A stretch of DNA of 64,000 nucleotides, taken from the NCBI RefSeq assembly GCF_036237275.1, contig NZ_CP108353.1:29007-93006 (forward strand). The letters are read 5' to 3'. The notes under the pieces were generated by a model. The model had not been told where the DNA came from and did not search any database. It saw only the letters and a program-made list of their open reading frames with translations. Below, piece by piece: positions 15,046 to 22,435 of this stretch (position 1 is its first letter; the number at the start of each line of letters is the position of its first letter). This stretch comes from Streptomyces sp. NBC_01353. Lineage in GTDB: Bacteria > Actinomycetota > Actinomycetes > Streptomycetales > Streptomycetaceae. Position numbers and translations under genes: made by a program.

Positions 15046-15149
15046 ATGCGGTGGTTCTCCGATTACTTCCCGATGTTCCGGTACTTCGGACGGGACGCAT
15101 CCTCTCAGATGGAGGCCCGGAGACTGAACGCGCGGCAGGAACCTCCGCG

Positions 15150-15169
15150 TGTTTTACGGCCGTAAAACA
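15150..15169. promoter_or_regulatory. parS-like palindrome 1
   Basis: A perfect 20-bp palindrome, TGTTTTACGGCCGTAAAACA, about 105 bases upstream of parA. The same 18-bp core recurs at 15235. AT-rich arms around CGGCCG in a GC-rich genome stand out. Confidence 0.8.
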
Positions 15170-15234
15170 GCAGGGGTCTCGGTGCGTGCTCCTGCCCGCC
15201 GGATCGAGCTGTTGCCGCCGCCACCGCTCAGGTT

Positions 15235-15252
15235 GTTTTACGGCCGTAAAAC
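15235..15252. promoter_or_regulatory. parS-like palindrome 2
   Basis: Perfect 18-bp palindrome GTTTTACGGCCGTAAAAC, 84 bases from copy 1 (eight helical turns, so both face the same side of the DNA). The two sites together form the likely centromere. Nothing else is visible in the 230-bp parA upstream region. Confidence 0.8.
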
Positions 15253-15275
15253 GGCGGCCGCTCTGAAGGCGCCGC

Positions 15276-15572
15276 TCACCGCTGGGGCGTGATGCGGGTG
15301 CGCACGTGCTGGTCGAGCATCTTCCGCTCGACGGCGGCCATGTAGGCGTCCCGCGCCGCGGCCTGGCCGAGGTGCTCGTGGGCGAGGTACCAGTCAAGGG
15401 TGGCGCCCCAGCACTCTGACGTCATGGGGTGGAAGTCGCCGTGGAGGATGCAGGCGGCGGGAGTGAGGGCGGCGAACCTCGGGACGGCGGCGAGTGTGTC
15501 CAAGGCTGGGTCTCCGATCGGCGGCGTCGGTTGAACGACTGCCTCCACGCTCCCGCAGTTCCGGCGGATCAT
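15276..15572 (-). CDS. Hypothetical protein, 98 aa
   Basis: From ATG the product reads MIRRNCGSVEAVVQPTPPIG, then a helical second half (GATLDWYLAHEHLGQAAARDAYMAAVERKMLDQH). A longer version starting at TTG and a shorter one at MTSECWG are possible, and none has an ideal ribosome site. The helical C-terminus resembles small plasmid partition or stability helpers only in position. It lies between parA and the DciA-like gene on the same strand. A sharp palindrome upstream suggests its own regulation. Confidence 0.5.
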   Translation of the reverse strand: MIRRNCGSVEAVVQPTPPIGDPALDTLAAVPRFAALTPAACILHGDFHPMTSECWGATLDWYLAHEHLGQAAARDAYMAAVERKMLDQHVRTRITPQR

Positions 15573-15630
15573 TCCCCCCGCTCGGGTTGACCGCGGTAAC
15601 CCGACGGCCTCCACGCTGGGCACCGCCGGA

Positions 15631-15647
15631 ATATTGCGTCGCAATAT
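15631..15647. promoter_or_regulatory. TTGC-centred palindrome upstream of the 98-aa gene
   Basis: ATATTGCG-T-CGCAATAT, perfect 8-bp arms around a single T. It shares the TTGC...GCAA core and AT-rich shoulders with operators O1-O3 but the half-sites are closer together. It lies just after the DciA-like stop codon. A CGGGTT...AACCCG repeat sits 30 bases further on. Confidence 0.5.
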
Positions 15648-15659
15648 CGCGGCGCCGTG

Positions 15660-16466
15660 TCAGGCGGTCTTGAACACCGGCTGGGGCTCGCTGCTCTGGC
15701 CGCCGTGCTTGTAGCGCAGCGCGGCCTGGACGGTGGCCTCGAGCTCGCCGGTCGGCTGGTCCTTCGTCAGGCGGTCGAGCTCGGCGAGGTACTCGCTGTG
15801 CTCCTCGGCCGGGAGTCGGTGAGTGCTGAGGGCGGCGTCCTGGCGGGCGCGGGCCTCGGCGACGGCCCGGGCGAACGGTGTCTCGTCGGCAGGTGTCTGG
15901 TGGTGTTCCCGGTGGACGGCGAGTGCACGGTGGTATCCGTCGGACGCCGTCTCCCGGGTCCGTACGGGTCCGGTCGCGGCCGCGGGCTGGGCCTCGGGGG
16001 CGGCCGGGGTGGTCGGGGTGTCGATGCGGCCGACGGGCAGGATCCGAATCGATGTCACGGTGTCGGTGTCGAGCTTGGTGTTGATCTGGCGGCAGAGCTG
16101 CCCGCCGAGGAGACGAAGCTGTGCGGCGTACGCGTCGGAGCCCGGGCGGACATCGAGGCGGCCGCGGTCGGCGTCGAAGGCGACGGCCTGGACGCGTCCC
16201 GTGTACTGCGGGCACAGCTCGTCCCAGCGGTCGAGGATGCTGCCTCCGCGGACGCCGTCGGCCCACCCCTGCTCGGCGCTGATCTGCCCGAGGACGGAGC
16301 CGAATCCGACAGGGTCCCGGCCGGTTCCGGCGGTGCGTCGGGAGTGGCGGGCCTTCGCAGGGCGCGCGCCGGTCGGGCCGGCGGAGCGGGATGCCTTGTA
16401 GGCGGCGAGGGCCTGGCGGGCGAGGTCGGCGCCGGAGTGGGCGGGCGTGCTGCTGGGATCGGTCAT
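15660..16466 (-). CDS. DciA-like (DUF721) protein next to rep
   Basis: A 268-residue protein. Residues about 55-145 match the DUF721/DciA fold: LGQISAEQGWADGVRGGSILDRWDEL, then VQAVAFDADRGRLDVRPGSDAYAAQLRLLGGQL. DciA loads or operates the replicative helicase in many bacteria. The C-terminal half is variable, with Pro/Ala linkers and helices. I chose the ATG (MTDPSS) because GGAGG lies 8 bases before it; a GTG three codons earlier overlaps that site. Its place 23 bases downstream of rep suggests it recruits helicase to the plasmid origin. The role is inferred from the family. Confidence 0.8.
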   Translation of the reverse strand: MTDPSSTPAHSGADLARQALAAYKASRSAGPTGARPAKARHSRRTAGTGRDPVGFGSVLGQISAEQGWADGVRGGSILDRWDELCPQYTGRVQAVAFDADRGRLDVRPGSDAYAAQLRLLGGQLCRQINTKLDTDTVTSIRILPVGRIDTPTTPAAPEAQPAAATGPVRTRETASDGYHRALAVHREHHQTPADETPFARAVAEARARQDAALSTHRLPAEEHSEYLAELDRLTKDQPTGELEATVQAALRYKHGGQSSEPQPVFKTA

Positions 16467-16489
16467 GGTGTTCACCTCCAGGGTGCGGG

Positions 16490-17860
16490 TCAGAACGCGG
16501 GGGAGAGGGTGGTGCGCAGGGCCTGGTCGACGAGCCGGTTGGTGTAGAGGCGGCGGGCGTCGCGCTCGCTCATGCCGCAGTCGAGCGCGGCACGGATGAG
16601 GCTGAGGTCGCGCTCGGCGTCGCGGCGGTGCTTGAGGACCTCGTCGCGCGGCAGGTCCTCGAGGGCGATGCCGTCCTCGACGCCGTGGACGGTGGCCTCG
16701 CCATCGGCGGACAGCCAGTCGTGCACGGCGTTGCTGGCGGCGGTGAGTGCCCGCTGGACGACGGCGCTCTTCGGCAGCAGGGTCTCCCTGGTCTCCTCAC
16801 GTGCGGTGCGCACGGCGGCGATCCGGGCCTTCCGGGCCTGCTCCTCGGCGTGGTGCCAGGCCTCGACGGCGGCGGTCCGCTGGGCGTTCGTGGTCCACAG
16901 CTGGTGGGCGCCCTTGAGGCGGTGAGCCAGCAGCGCGGACGGGCGACGCACCTCGGGCGTCTCAGCGAGGGCGAGGAACGCCCGGACCTCGAGGACACTC
17001 CATCCGGCGTCGGCGACGTGCCGGACCACCCAGGCGATCCGGGCAACGGCGGCCTGCCGAAGCCACGGCACGGCGGTGATGAGCTCACGGGCGAGCTGGT
17101 GCCGGCGGCCGACCTTGTTGAGCTTCCGGGCCTTCGGCTTCTGCTGCTTGGGGGTGGGGGAGACCTTCTTCCCGCTTGCGAGCTTGCCCTCAGAGGGAAG
17201 AGAGAGAGCACCCGCAGTAGGAACAGTTGAGGTACCGACCTGCATTGGGGTGCAATCCAACCCTGCGGCCCGGGGCGTCCTCGAGCGCTTCCGGCGAACC
17301 TTCCGGGCGGCCTTCTTCGCAAGCTTCCCGATCAGCGCCCGGCCCTGCTCGGCGATCCCGACCGGCACCCGCGCGTACGCCGGCCCGTCCTCGTCGCGCA
17401 GGACGGTACGGATCCCGAGGGCCTCGTCGAACTGCGCAGGGATGACGCGCTCGTAGACGGATGCGAGGCGGACACGCCCGGCGGCGCGGGTGCCCTTGGA
17501 GCGGTACACCAGCAGCCCGGCCTCACGGAGCATGTCGAGGTGGTACTGCACGGTCCGCTCGGACACGCAGAGCTTCCGCGCGAGGTAGTCCACCCCGGGC
17601 CGGCACTCGGCCAGCGCGGACATCTCCTGCGCGATGACGACGGTCGTCGGGCCCCAATTCGGGCCGTGCTGCCGCGACGGCGTGTAGAGGCCGGAGCCGC
17701 CGACCCAGTGCACGGCCTGCATCCACGAGTACGGGTCCGGGGCGATCCGCCCGGTCGTCGTGGAGATCCACTGGTCTACCGCGGGGACCAAGAGGGCGGC
17801 CAGGGAAGGGGCCTGAGTGCCGGTCCGCTGGCACGGGATGTCACCCGAGGGGGCGGACAT
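16490..17860 (-). CDS. rep: Plasmid-type replication initiator
   Basis: A 456-residue protein. Residues about 75-125 form a winged helix-turn-helix (VVIAQEMSAL, DYLARKLCVSERTVQYHLDMLREAGLLVYRSKG), as in Rep proteins of Streptomyces plasmids. A basic linker (KKAARKVRRKRSR) and a long helical C-terminal half follow (RELITAVPWLRQAAVARIAW, VLEVRAFLALAET). It likely binds the hairpin-rich region upstream and initiates replication. The ATG chosen has no good Shine-Dalgarno; an in-frame TTG at 17956 would add 32 residues and cannot be excluded. A CGCCCG-CA-CGGGCG hairpin overlies the ribosome-binding position, so translation may be controlled. Confidence 0.8.
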   Translation of the reverse strand: MSAPSGDIPCQRTGTQAPSLAALLVPAVDQWISTTTGRIAPDPYSWMQAVHWVGGSGLYTPSRQHGPNWGPTTVVIAQEMSALAECRPGVDYLARKLCVSERTVQYHLDMLREAGLLVYRSKGTRAAGRVRLASVYERVIPAQFDEALGIRTVLRDEDGPAYARVPVGIAEQGRALIGKLAKKAARKVRRKRSRTPRAAGLDCTPMQVGTSTVPTAGALSLPSEGKLASGKKVSPTPKQQKPKARKLNKVGRRHQLARELITAVPWLRQAAVARIAWVVRHVADAGWSVLEVRAFLALAETPEVRRPSALLAHRLKGAHQLWTTNAQRTAAVEAWHHAEEQARKARIAAVRTAREETRETLLPKSAVVQRALTAASNAVHDWLSADGEATVHGVEDGIALEDLPRDEVLKHRRDAERDLSLIRAALDCGMSERDARRLYTNRLVDQALRTTLSPAF

Positions 17861-17871
17861 ACGTCGCGAAT

Positions 17872-17885
17872 CGCCCGTGCGGGCG
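17872..17885 (-). promoter_or_regulatory. Hairpin at the rep ribosome-binding position
   Basis: CGCCCG-TG-CGGGCG is a perfect 6-bp stem with a 2-base loop, 12 bases before the rep ATG, where a Shine-Dalgarno should be. It would hide the start region. Its CGCC could pair with the GGCG of the upstream UUGGCG loops. Confidence 0.5.
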
Positions 17886-18019
17886 CGCGGAAGCTGACAA
17901 GAGGGTGCTGCGTACTGCACTATGTACCTGCTTTCGCTGTGTACCTGGGAAGGCAAAAGCCCGCCTGGTGGGTGGTGCTTGGTTCGCTGCAGAACCTGTT
18001 AGATCGCTCGAACGCTCGG

Positions 18020-18151
18020 ACCTCGTCGCCAAACGGGATCTGAACCTCGGGCCTTAGCTCGGATCGCCAAATCCGAGCCGTAGGAAGTGGCCGCGCACGG
18101 TGCTACCAACACCAGCGGCCGGCGGTTGAGGATGAGCCCCCGCCAAGGGGC
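18020..18151 (-). promoter_or_regulatory. Array of UUGGCG/UUGG-loop hairpins in the rep leader
   Basis: Read on the rep-sense strand: CGT-TTGGCG-ACG (18024-18035), GCTCGGAT-TTGGCG-ATCCGAGC (18057-18078, 8-bp stem), GGTG-TTGGTAG-CACC inside an outer GGCCGC/GCGGCC stem (18089-18120), and GCCCC-TTGGCG-GGGGC (18136-18151). Three stems expose the identical six-base loop. UUGG fits the YUNR U-turn motif of RNA kissing loops. A fourth related hairpin lies at 18522. Whether they act as RNA or as protein-binding DNA is not known. Confidence 0.6.
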
Positions 18152-18521
18152 CCAACGACCTCCCGCCTAGGAAGTCGCTACGTCACCTGATCTCCCTTAC
18201 TGGGTGAGGTCTGCCGTGACTGGGTGGCCACGGAAAGCTGAGAGCGCTGACACGCCGACACGAAGGCATCCCTACGCCTCGCGCCCGGCGTGGGGACGTC
18301 GGTCCGCACGGTCCGGCGAAGCTGCCGGACGAGCGCGGTCATCGGGCGGTGGAGGTAGGCGCGGCGGTGGCGGGCTGCGTCGGCGGTGTGATGTTCACGC
18401 CGGAGCCTCGGGTCCACCTGTCGTACGGGGAGGGTCCCCCGGTACTCTCTGTCATGCCGGTGCCTTTCCTGTCGGGAGCGCCGGCACTGCCGGCACCTTC
18501 GTAGAGGGTGTGTGTCGGCTC

Positions 18522-18565
18522 GGCCCCGCTCCCGGTGTTACCAGCACCAGGACCCCAGCGGGGCC
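18522..18565. promoter_or_regulatory. Bipartite hairpin related to the one at 18089
   Basis: Outer stem GGCCCCGC/GCGGGGCC (8 bp) and inner stem GGTG-TTACCAG-CACC. The inner stem and loop repeat those at 18089-18120 with two loop changes (CTGGTAA on the rep-sense strand). A CTTTCC follows on the plus strand, so it could also end a plus-strand transcript. Confidence 0.5.
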
Positions 18566-18740
18566 TTTCCGTTGTCTGTTGCGCGTTGCGGCCTACCTCA
18601 TGTCTGAGTGGTCGTCTGGCGCAAGGCGCAGCCTAGCGGTTGAGCTCGCCACCCCGCCAGCTTCCTTCCGAACGTGTCGTACGAGTCGACTTGTCATCAG
18701 ATATCCAGGTCATCGGACAGGCGTACGGTTCCCGGGCGTT

Positions 18741-18777
18741 GTCCTATAACTTTGCACAACAAATAACCTGATCAAGC
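18741..18777 (+). repeat. 37-bp AT-rich repeat, IR-A
   Basis: Starts GTCCTATAACTTTGCACAAC and ends ACCTGATCAAGC. It matches the reverse complement of 31170-31206 at 36 of 37 positions. It contains TTTG-CACAA-CAAA and TGATCA symmetries. It overlaps the stop codon of the adjacent leftward gene. The AT content is far above the surroundings. The pair brackets a 12.4-kb segment that contains two tyrosine recombinase genes. Confidence 0.9.
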
Positions 18778-19200
18778 GGCCTGCTGCGCTGTCCAAGAGG
18801 AAGGACGGGGCAGCAAAAAGGAAGTAGGGGATTGAGGGGCGGCGGCCGGGAGTTCGGCTGTCCCGTCCGGCTCCTGCGCGTCGGCTTCGGCTCGCCGTCC
18901 GGCCCGGGCCTTGGTGGCCATCGCCGTGCAGTCCAGGCAGCGGCAGTCGTAGTTGTTGTAGCGGGACTCGTCGTGCGGGAGGTCGTCGATGCGGGCCTGC
19001 CTGCCCTGGGCTTGGGCGTCGGCCAGCGCGGCGGCGAAGTCCTTGTTGGTGCGGGCGTGGAAGCGTGGGACGTTGCGGTGGACGTCGACTGTTGCGGCGG
19101 CTTCGCCGAGGCGGGCGCCGGCCGCGACCTCGGCAAGGAACCGCTTTTGGACTTCCGCGGTGAACTTCTCCGGGCGGCCGCGGCCCGCGCGGGCAGTCAC
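18772..19200 (-). CDS. HTH protein with a Cys-rich YNNYxCRCxxC motif, 142 aa
   Basis: GTG start. Residues 10-60 form a small-terminase-like or transposase-like helix-turn-helix (FTAEVQKRFLAEVAAGARLG, then EAAATVDVHRNVPRFHARTNKDFAAALA). It is followed by ESRYNNYDCRCLDCTAMATKARAGRR, a Cys motif seen in many actinophage small proteins. The C-terminus is Pro/Ser-rich and its stop codon lies inside the 37-bp repeat, so inversion would preserve the reading frame. It overlaps the upstream gene by four bases. It is probably a DNA-binding accessory protein. Confidence 0.65.
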   Translation of the reverse strand: MTARAGRGRPEKFTAEVQKRFLAEVAAGARLGEAAATVDVHRNVPRFHARTNKDFAAALADAQAQGRQARIDDLPHDESRYNNYDCRCLDCTAMATKARAGRRAEADAQEPDGTAELPAAAPQSPTSFLLPRPSSWTAQQAA

Positions 19201-19571
19201 GGGTGCTCCCGTACGGGCTCGGTGTCGGCGGGGTGGGGGTCGAGGGTGCGGGCGGAACGCCCGGCGAGGTCGCCCATGGCCTCGTACCCGGCGTCGTTGA
19301 GCGCGGCCTTGAGGCGGCGGAGCGCGCCGGGTGTCCAGCGGGGGTTCGCGGCCAGCCGGGCGGCGTTGAAGCCGACGGGCAGCGCCGTGTTCCACACCCT
19401 CATGACGGCGTCGGGGTCCAGGTCGGGGAAGAGCAGCGTGGGCAGCTTTTCCGGCTGGCCGACGACTTCGAGCATTCCGTGGGCGATGAGGCCAGCGAGG
19501 TGTTCGCCGCTGGTGAGGCAGACGCCGGTGAGGGCCTGGTCGACCGTGGGAGTGTCGGGAGGGGTGGTCAT
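19197..19571 (-). CDS. Hypothetical protein, 124 aa
   Basis: Reads MTTPPDTPTVDQALTGVCLT, then AGLIAHGMLEVVGQPEKLPTLLFP and PDAVMRVWNTALPVGF. It is a compact alpha/beta-like protein with no recognised family. Overlaps of four bases with both neighbours place it in one operon with the WhiB-like gene upstream. The DUF could relate to small regulatory proteins, but nothing in the sequence proves it. Confidence 0.6.
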   Translation of the reverse strand: MTTPPDTPTVDQALTGVCLTSGEHLAGLIAHGMLEVVGQPEKLPTLLFPDLDPDAVMRVWNTALPVGFNAARLAANPRWTPGALRRLKAALNDAGYEAMGDLAGRSARTLDPHPADTEPVREHP

Positions 19572-20407
19572 GCGGCGGTCTCCAGGGTGCGGACGGGCAG
19601 GATGAGCGGGACCGGCCGGGCGGCCGGCGCGGCGACGAGCCGCAGCCTCGGCGCGGGCGGCGACGTACGGGGCGCCGCGGCGGCCTGGGTGGCGCGCGGG
19701 TAGTCGGGCAGGCCGGGGATGGCGAGCTGGACAGGCTGGCCGGGGGCGAGGCGGCGTTGGCGGGAGCCGTCGGTGGTGGGGGCGGCTGCGATCGGCCAGC
19801 GGCCGTCCGGGACGATCCGCACGCCGGAAGGGAGCAGCCCGACTGTGCGGGCGACCGTCAGGAGCTGCTCGCGGGTGGTGCTCTCCTTGTCGAGGCCAAG
19901 GAGCGAGCACAGCGAGGAGCGGTGCCAGTTCGCGGTACGGACGTCCATCCCGGCGCGGTAGGCGACGAGTTCGGTGTCCCTCTCGCGGGCCAGCGCGCGC
20001 AGCAGGCGCCGCTTGGGTACGGAGCCGGCCTCGGCGATCCGGTCCGGGGAGAGCGTGGGCCCGGTGCCGGGCTGGGCGTTGCGGCGGGCGATGAGCGCGC
20101 GGTGGCGTTCCAGGGGCAGCTGCCCGCCCCAGATGCCGTCCGGTTCGACGAGCCCGCCGTCGGGGATCTCCGCATTGCCGTAGGCGCGGCACGCGTCCAG
20201 GACGGGGCAGCGGCCGCAGATCGCGACCGCTGCTTTCTGCTGGTCGAGGCGCTCGCGCTGGGGCAGTCCGCCGTCGACGGTACTGCCCGTCCACGCGTCG
20301 AGGGGGACGTCGGGGTCGGCGGCGGAGTAGCCGGGGAGGTCGGGCTCGGGGGCGCACCCGCGGTACGCGTAGAAGCGGTGGTCGGTCAGTTCACGGAGCA
20401 GGCTCAT
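19568..20407 (-). CDS. Second WhiB-like protein with a long C-terminal extension
   Basis: A 279-residue protein. The N-terminal 105 residues contain the WhiB fold with C18, C64, C67 and C73 (AICGRCPVLDACRAYG) and the GIWGG turn at 91-95, so all four ligands and the canonical CxxC spacing are present. The remaining 170 residues include helices (SVPKRRLLRALARERDTEL, TTREQLLTVARTVGLLP) and a Pro/Arg-rich tail. WhiB proteins regulate transcription through the principal sigma factor. A phage carrying two, one canonical and one with a shifted Cys, may rewire host development or redox control. The extension may bind DNA. Confidence 0.88.
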   Translation of the reverse strand: MSLLRELTDHRFYAYRGCAPEPDLPGYSAADPDVPLDAWTGSTVDGGLPQRERLDQQKAAVAICGRCPVLDACRAYGNAEIPDGGLVEPDGIWGGQLPLERHRALIARRNAQPGTGPTLSPDRIAEAGSVPKRRLLRALARERDTELVAYRAGMDVRTANWHRSSLCSLLGLDKESTTREQLLTVARTVGLLPSGVRIVPDGRWPIAAAPTTDGSRQRRLAPGQPVQLAIPGLPDYPRATQAAAAPRTSPPAPRLRLVAAPAARPVPLILPVRTLETAA

Positions 20408-20682
20408 GGGGTGGGGCCCCCTTCCTTGGGGTCGTGGGTGTGGCGGGCGAGGGCGTCGTCGACAACGGCGGTGGCCGATGCGAGGACGCCCTCGATGGCT
20501 TTTGCTTCTTCGATGCGTGCGCGGTACGTGGCGAGGTCGCGCTCGCTGTTGACCCAGAGGAGGCGATCGTCGGCGCTCGGGGGTCGGGCGCGGCGTCGGC
20601 GGTGGTGGACGGTCTCGGCGATGCAGTAGCCGGCCGCGAGGATGGTGATTCCGAAGACGGTGAGGACGGCGGGGTGGTCCAC
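20404..20682 (-). CDS. Small membrane-anchored protein, 92 aa
   Basis: GTG start (VDHPAVLTVFGITILAAGYC) gives one N-terminal transmembrane segment, followed by a basic RRRRARP stop-transfer, then a cytoplasmic helix (ERDLATYRARIEEAKAIEGVLASATAVVDDAL). It overlaps the WhiB-like gene downstream by four bases. The topology suggests a membrane-bound coiled-coil protein. No family is recognised. Confidence 0.6.
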   Translation of the reverse strand: MDHPAVLTVFGITILAAGYCIAETVHHRRRRARPPSADDRLLWVNSERDLATYRARIEEAKAIEGVLASATAVVDDALARHTHDPKEGGPTP

Positions 20683-20737
20683 GGCGGGGCCTCCTGGAGG
20701 GGATGGATGGTCGGCCCCGCCGTGGCGCGCGGGGTTG

Positions 20738-22435
20738 TCAGGCCGCTTCTGCGGCCTGGGAGGTGTGCAGGACGGCGCGGAGGCGTTCCCCGATCCACCA
20801 GCCGACCTGAGGGGAGACGGCGTTGCCGAAGCCGTCGACCTGGTCGCGGGCGGTGCCCCACACGGTGAAGGTGCCGGTGTACTCGCGGAAGTTGACGTCG
20901 AACCCGCAGCCGCGGCCGATCTCGGGGGCGGACATCATGCGGTAGAAGCACTCCTCGAACGGCACCTGCGACAGCGCGGGCCCCCACCGTGCGGTGAGGA
21001 GCGCTGTGGTGTCGCGGGAGGTGAGCGTGCCGAGCGGGTCGGTGACCGGATGGGCCGCAGTCTCGGTGCCGGTGGGCCCGTTCTGCTTGAACCAGCCGGC
21101 CGCGGTGAGTACGCCGGGGATCTGTTCCGCGGTGAACGTCGACATGGGTTCCATGTGCACCGCGGGCACGGTGTTCTTCCGGTACGGGATGACCCCGGAG
21201 GAAACGACGGCGAGAGTCTCGGACCCGACCTGGGTGGGCAGCGGGTCGCTCGCCCCGCGCGGGGCGCCCTGGTAGTTGTCGACGGCGAGCGCGAGCGCCG
21301 CCTCCTCCCACAGCCCCGGGCCGGTGGACAGGAGAGCCGCCTCCTGCTGGCTCGTCTGCGTCGCCAGCGGCTGCAGCAGCAGCCGCTCCGAGCCGTGCAC
21401 GCCCTTCGCGGGCATCAGGATCGCCGGGAAGTCGGCGAACTTCTGGCGGCACCGCTCGATACGGGCGGTCGTCGACGCGGCGAACGGCCCGCGGTGGCCG
21501 TCCTTGAACTCCTTGACCGGCCGATCGCCGATGCGGGTACCGAGGTCGCTGAGGTCGAGCGCGGCAAGGGACGGCGTGGCCGGCGGCTCGACGCGGGTCC
21601 GGCACGACGGGCACCGGTACTCGTACTGCTCGCCATAGGCGACCTTCCCGGTCGGCGGGATCCCCGTGCGCCAGGTCCAGACCGCCTCCACGTCCTTATC
21701 GCAGCGGTGGCAGCGGGACACCGGCCGGTGCTCCAGGTCCGGCATCGGCAGCGACTTGTGCACGAACACCCAGTAGCCGCGGTTGCGGGACTGCGGAACC
21801 CCGAAGAACTGGGAGTTCAGGAACAGCACCCGGTGGTTGTAGTCGAGCAGGTCGAACTGCTTGAGCCACCACCGGTAGGTACTGCCGTCGCCGATCTTCT
21901 TGCTGCCTGGCAGGAGCGGACCCCACGACTGGAGCTCGGTGGTGCACTCCACGAGGATCAGCCGCGGCCGGTGCGTCTGTGCGTAGTGCAGCACGCAGTT
22001 CGCGGTCGCCCGGTCCCGCTCGGAACGGGTTACTCGGTCCTCGTAGTCGGGGTCGTCCATGCTGAACAGGGATAGCCCCTGTGCATACGCTTTGGTCGTG
22101 TTGGCCTGCGAGTGGTTCACGCAGCTGACCCCGGCGACCAGTAGGTCCGCAGGAGGAAGGTCGCGGGCGGAGTGGTAGTCCGCAGCCTGGGGGTTGACCA
22201 GGTCGGCGATCCAGTGTTCGGCCTCGGGGTGGTTCGCCTCGTGGACCTCGACCTTGTAGGCGTTGTGGTTCGCGGCCATGATCGTGGTGAACCCGGCCCG
22301 CTTGATGCCTTCGGTGAGGCCTCCGAAGCCGGAGAAGAGGTCGACGGCGACGTACTCGTCGTGGCGGAACCGCCGGCGCTTCGTGGCCGGCCGGTGGGTG
22401 GCGGTGCGGGGCAGCTTCTTCGATGCGAGGGCCAT
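20738..22435 (-). CDS. C5-cytosine DNA methyltransferase (unusual motifs)
   Basis: A 565-residue protein. Motif I DLFSGFGGL (32-40) binds AdoMet; motif IV is GVSCVNHSQAN with C105 as the probable nucleophile in place of the usual PCQ; motif VI reads LVECTTE (E163) instead of ENV; motif VIII QSRNRGYW (215-222); motif X GNAVSPQVGWW near the C-terminus. A zinc-ribbon-like insert (RCHRCD...YRCPSCRT, Cys 242, 245, 275, 278) lies in the target-recognition part. It methylates cytosine, probably to protect phage DNA; no partner nuclease gene is adjacent. It overlaps the ERF gene by one base. Confidence 0.88.
   Translation of the reverse strand: MALASKKLPRTATHRPATKRRRFRHDEYVAVDLFSGFGGLTEGIKRAGFTTIMAANHNAYKVEVHEANHPEAEHWIADLVNPQAADYHSARDLPPADLLVAGVSCVNHSQANTTKAYAQGLSLFSMDDPDYEDRVTRSERDRATANCVLHYAQTHRPRLILVECTTELQSWGPLLPGSKKIGDGSTYRWWLKQFDLLDYNHRVLFLNSQFFGVPQSRNRGYWVFVHKSLPMPDLEHRPVSRCHRCDKDVEAVWTWRTGIPPTGKVAYGEQYEYRCPSCRTRVEPPATPSLAALDLSDLGTRIGDRPVKEFKDGHRGPFAASTTARIERCRQKFADFPAILMPAKGVHGSERLLLQPLATQTSQQEAALLSTGPGLWEEAALALAVDNYQGAPRGASDPLPTQVGSETLAVVSSGVIPYRKNTVPAVHMEPMSTFTAEQIPGVLTAAGWFKQNGPTGTETAAHPVTDPLGTLTSRDTTALLTARWGPALSQVPFEECFYRMMSAPEIGRGCGFDVNFREYTGTFTVWGTARDQVDGFGNAVSPQVGWWIGERLRAVLHTSQAAEAA

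Larger units (their letters stand above)
17861..18740. other. Gene-free putative replication origin / rep leader
   Basis: About 880 bases between rep and the inverted repeat without a convincing gene. It contains two TGTACCTG repeats 17 bp apart (17923 and 17940), two TCGCCAAA repeats 38 bp apart (18026, 18064), at least five hairpins, and a GCCGG-rich inverted repeat near 18453-18500. Position and structure fit an origin and/or a regulated rep leader. A short minus-strand reading at 18178-18417 has shadow-like composition and was not accepted. Confidence 0.6.

Noticed and set aside
13004-15397. 797-codon ORF ending in parB
   Set aside because: The first part is a shadow of parA and the parS region. 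The ParB fold begins at the ATG that overlaps the parA stop.
18178-18417. 79-codon minus-strand ORF in the origin region
   Set aside because: Arg/Thr/Gln/Ser-rich with no ribosome site or overlaps, inside a hairpin-rich gene-free area. It may be a chance opening.
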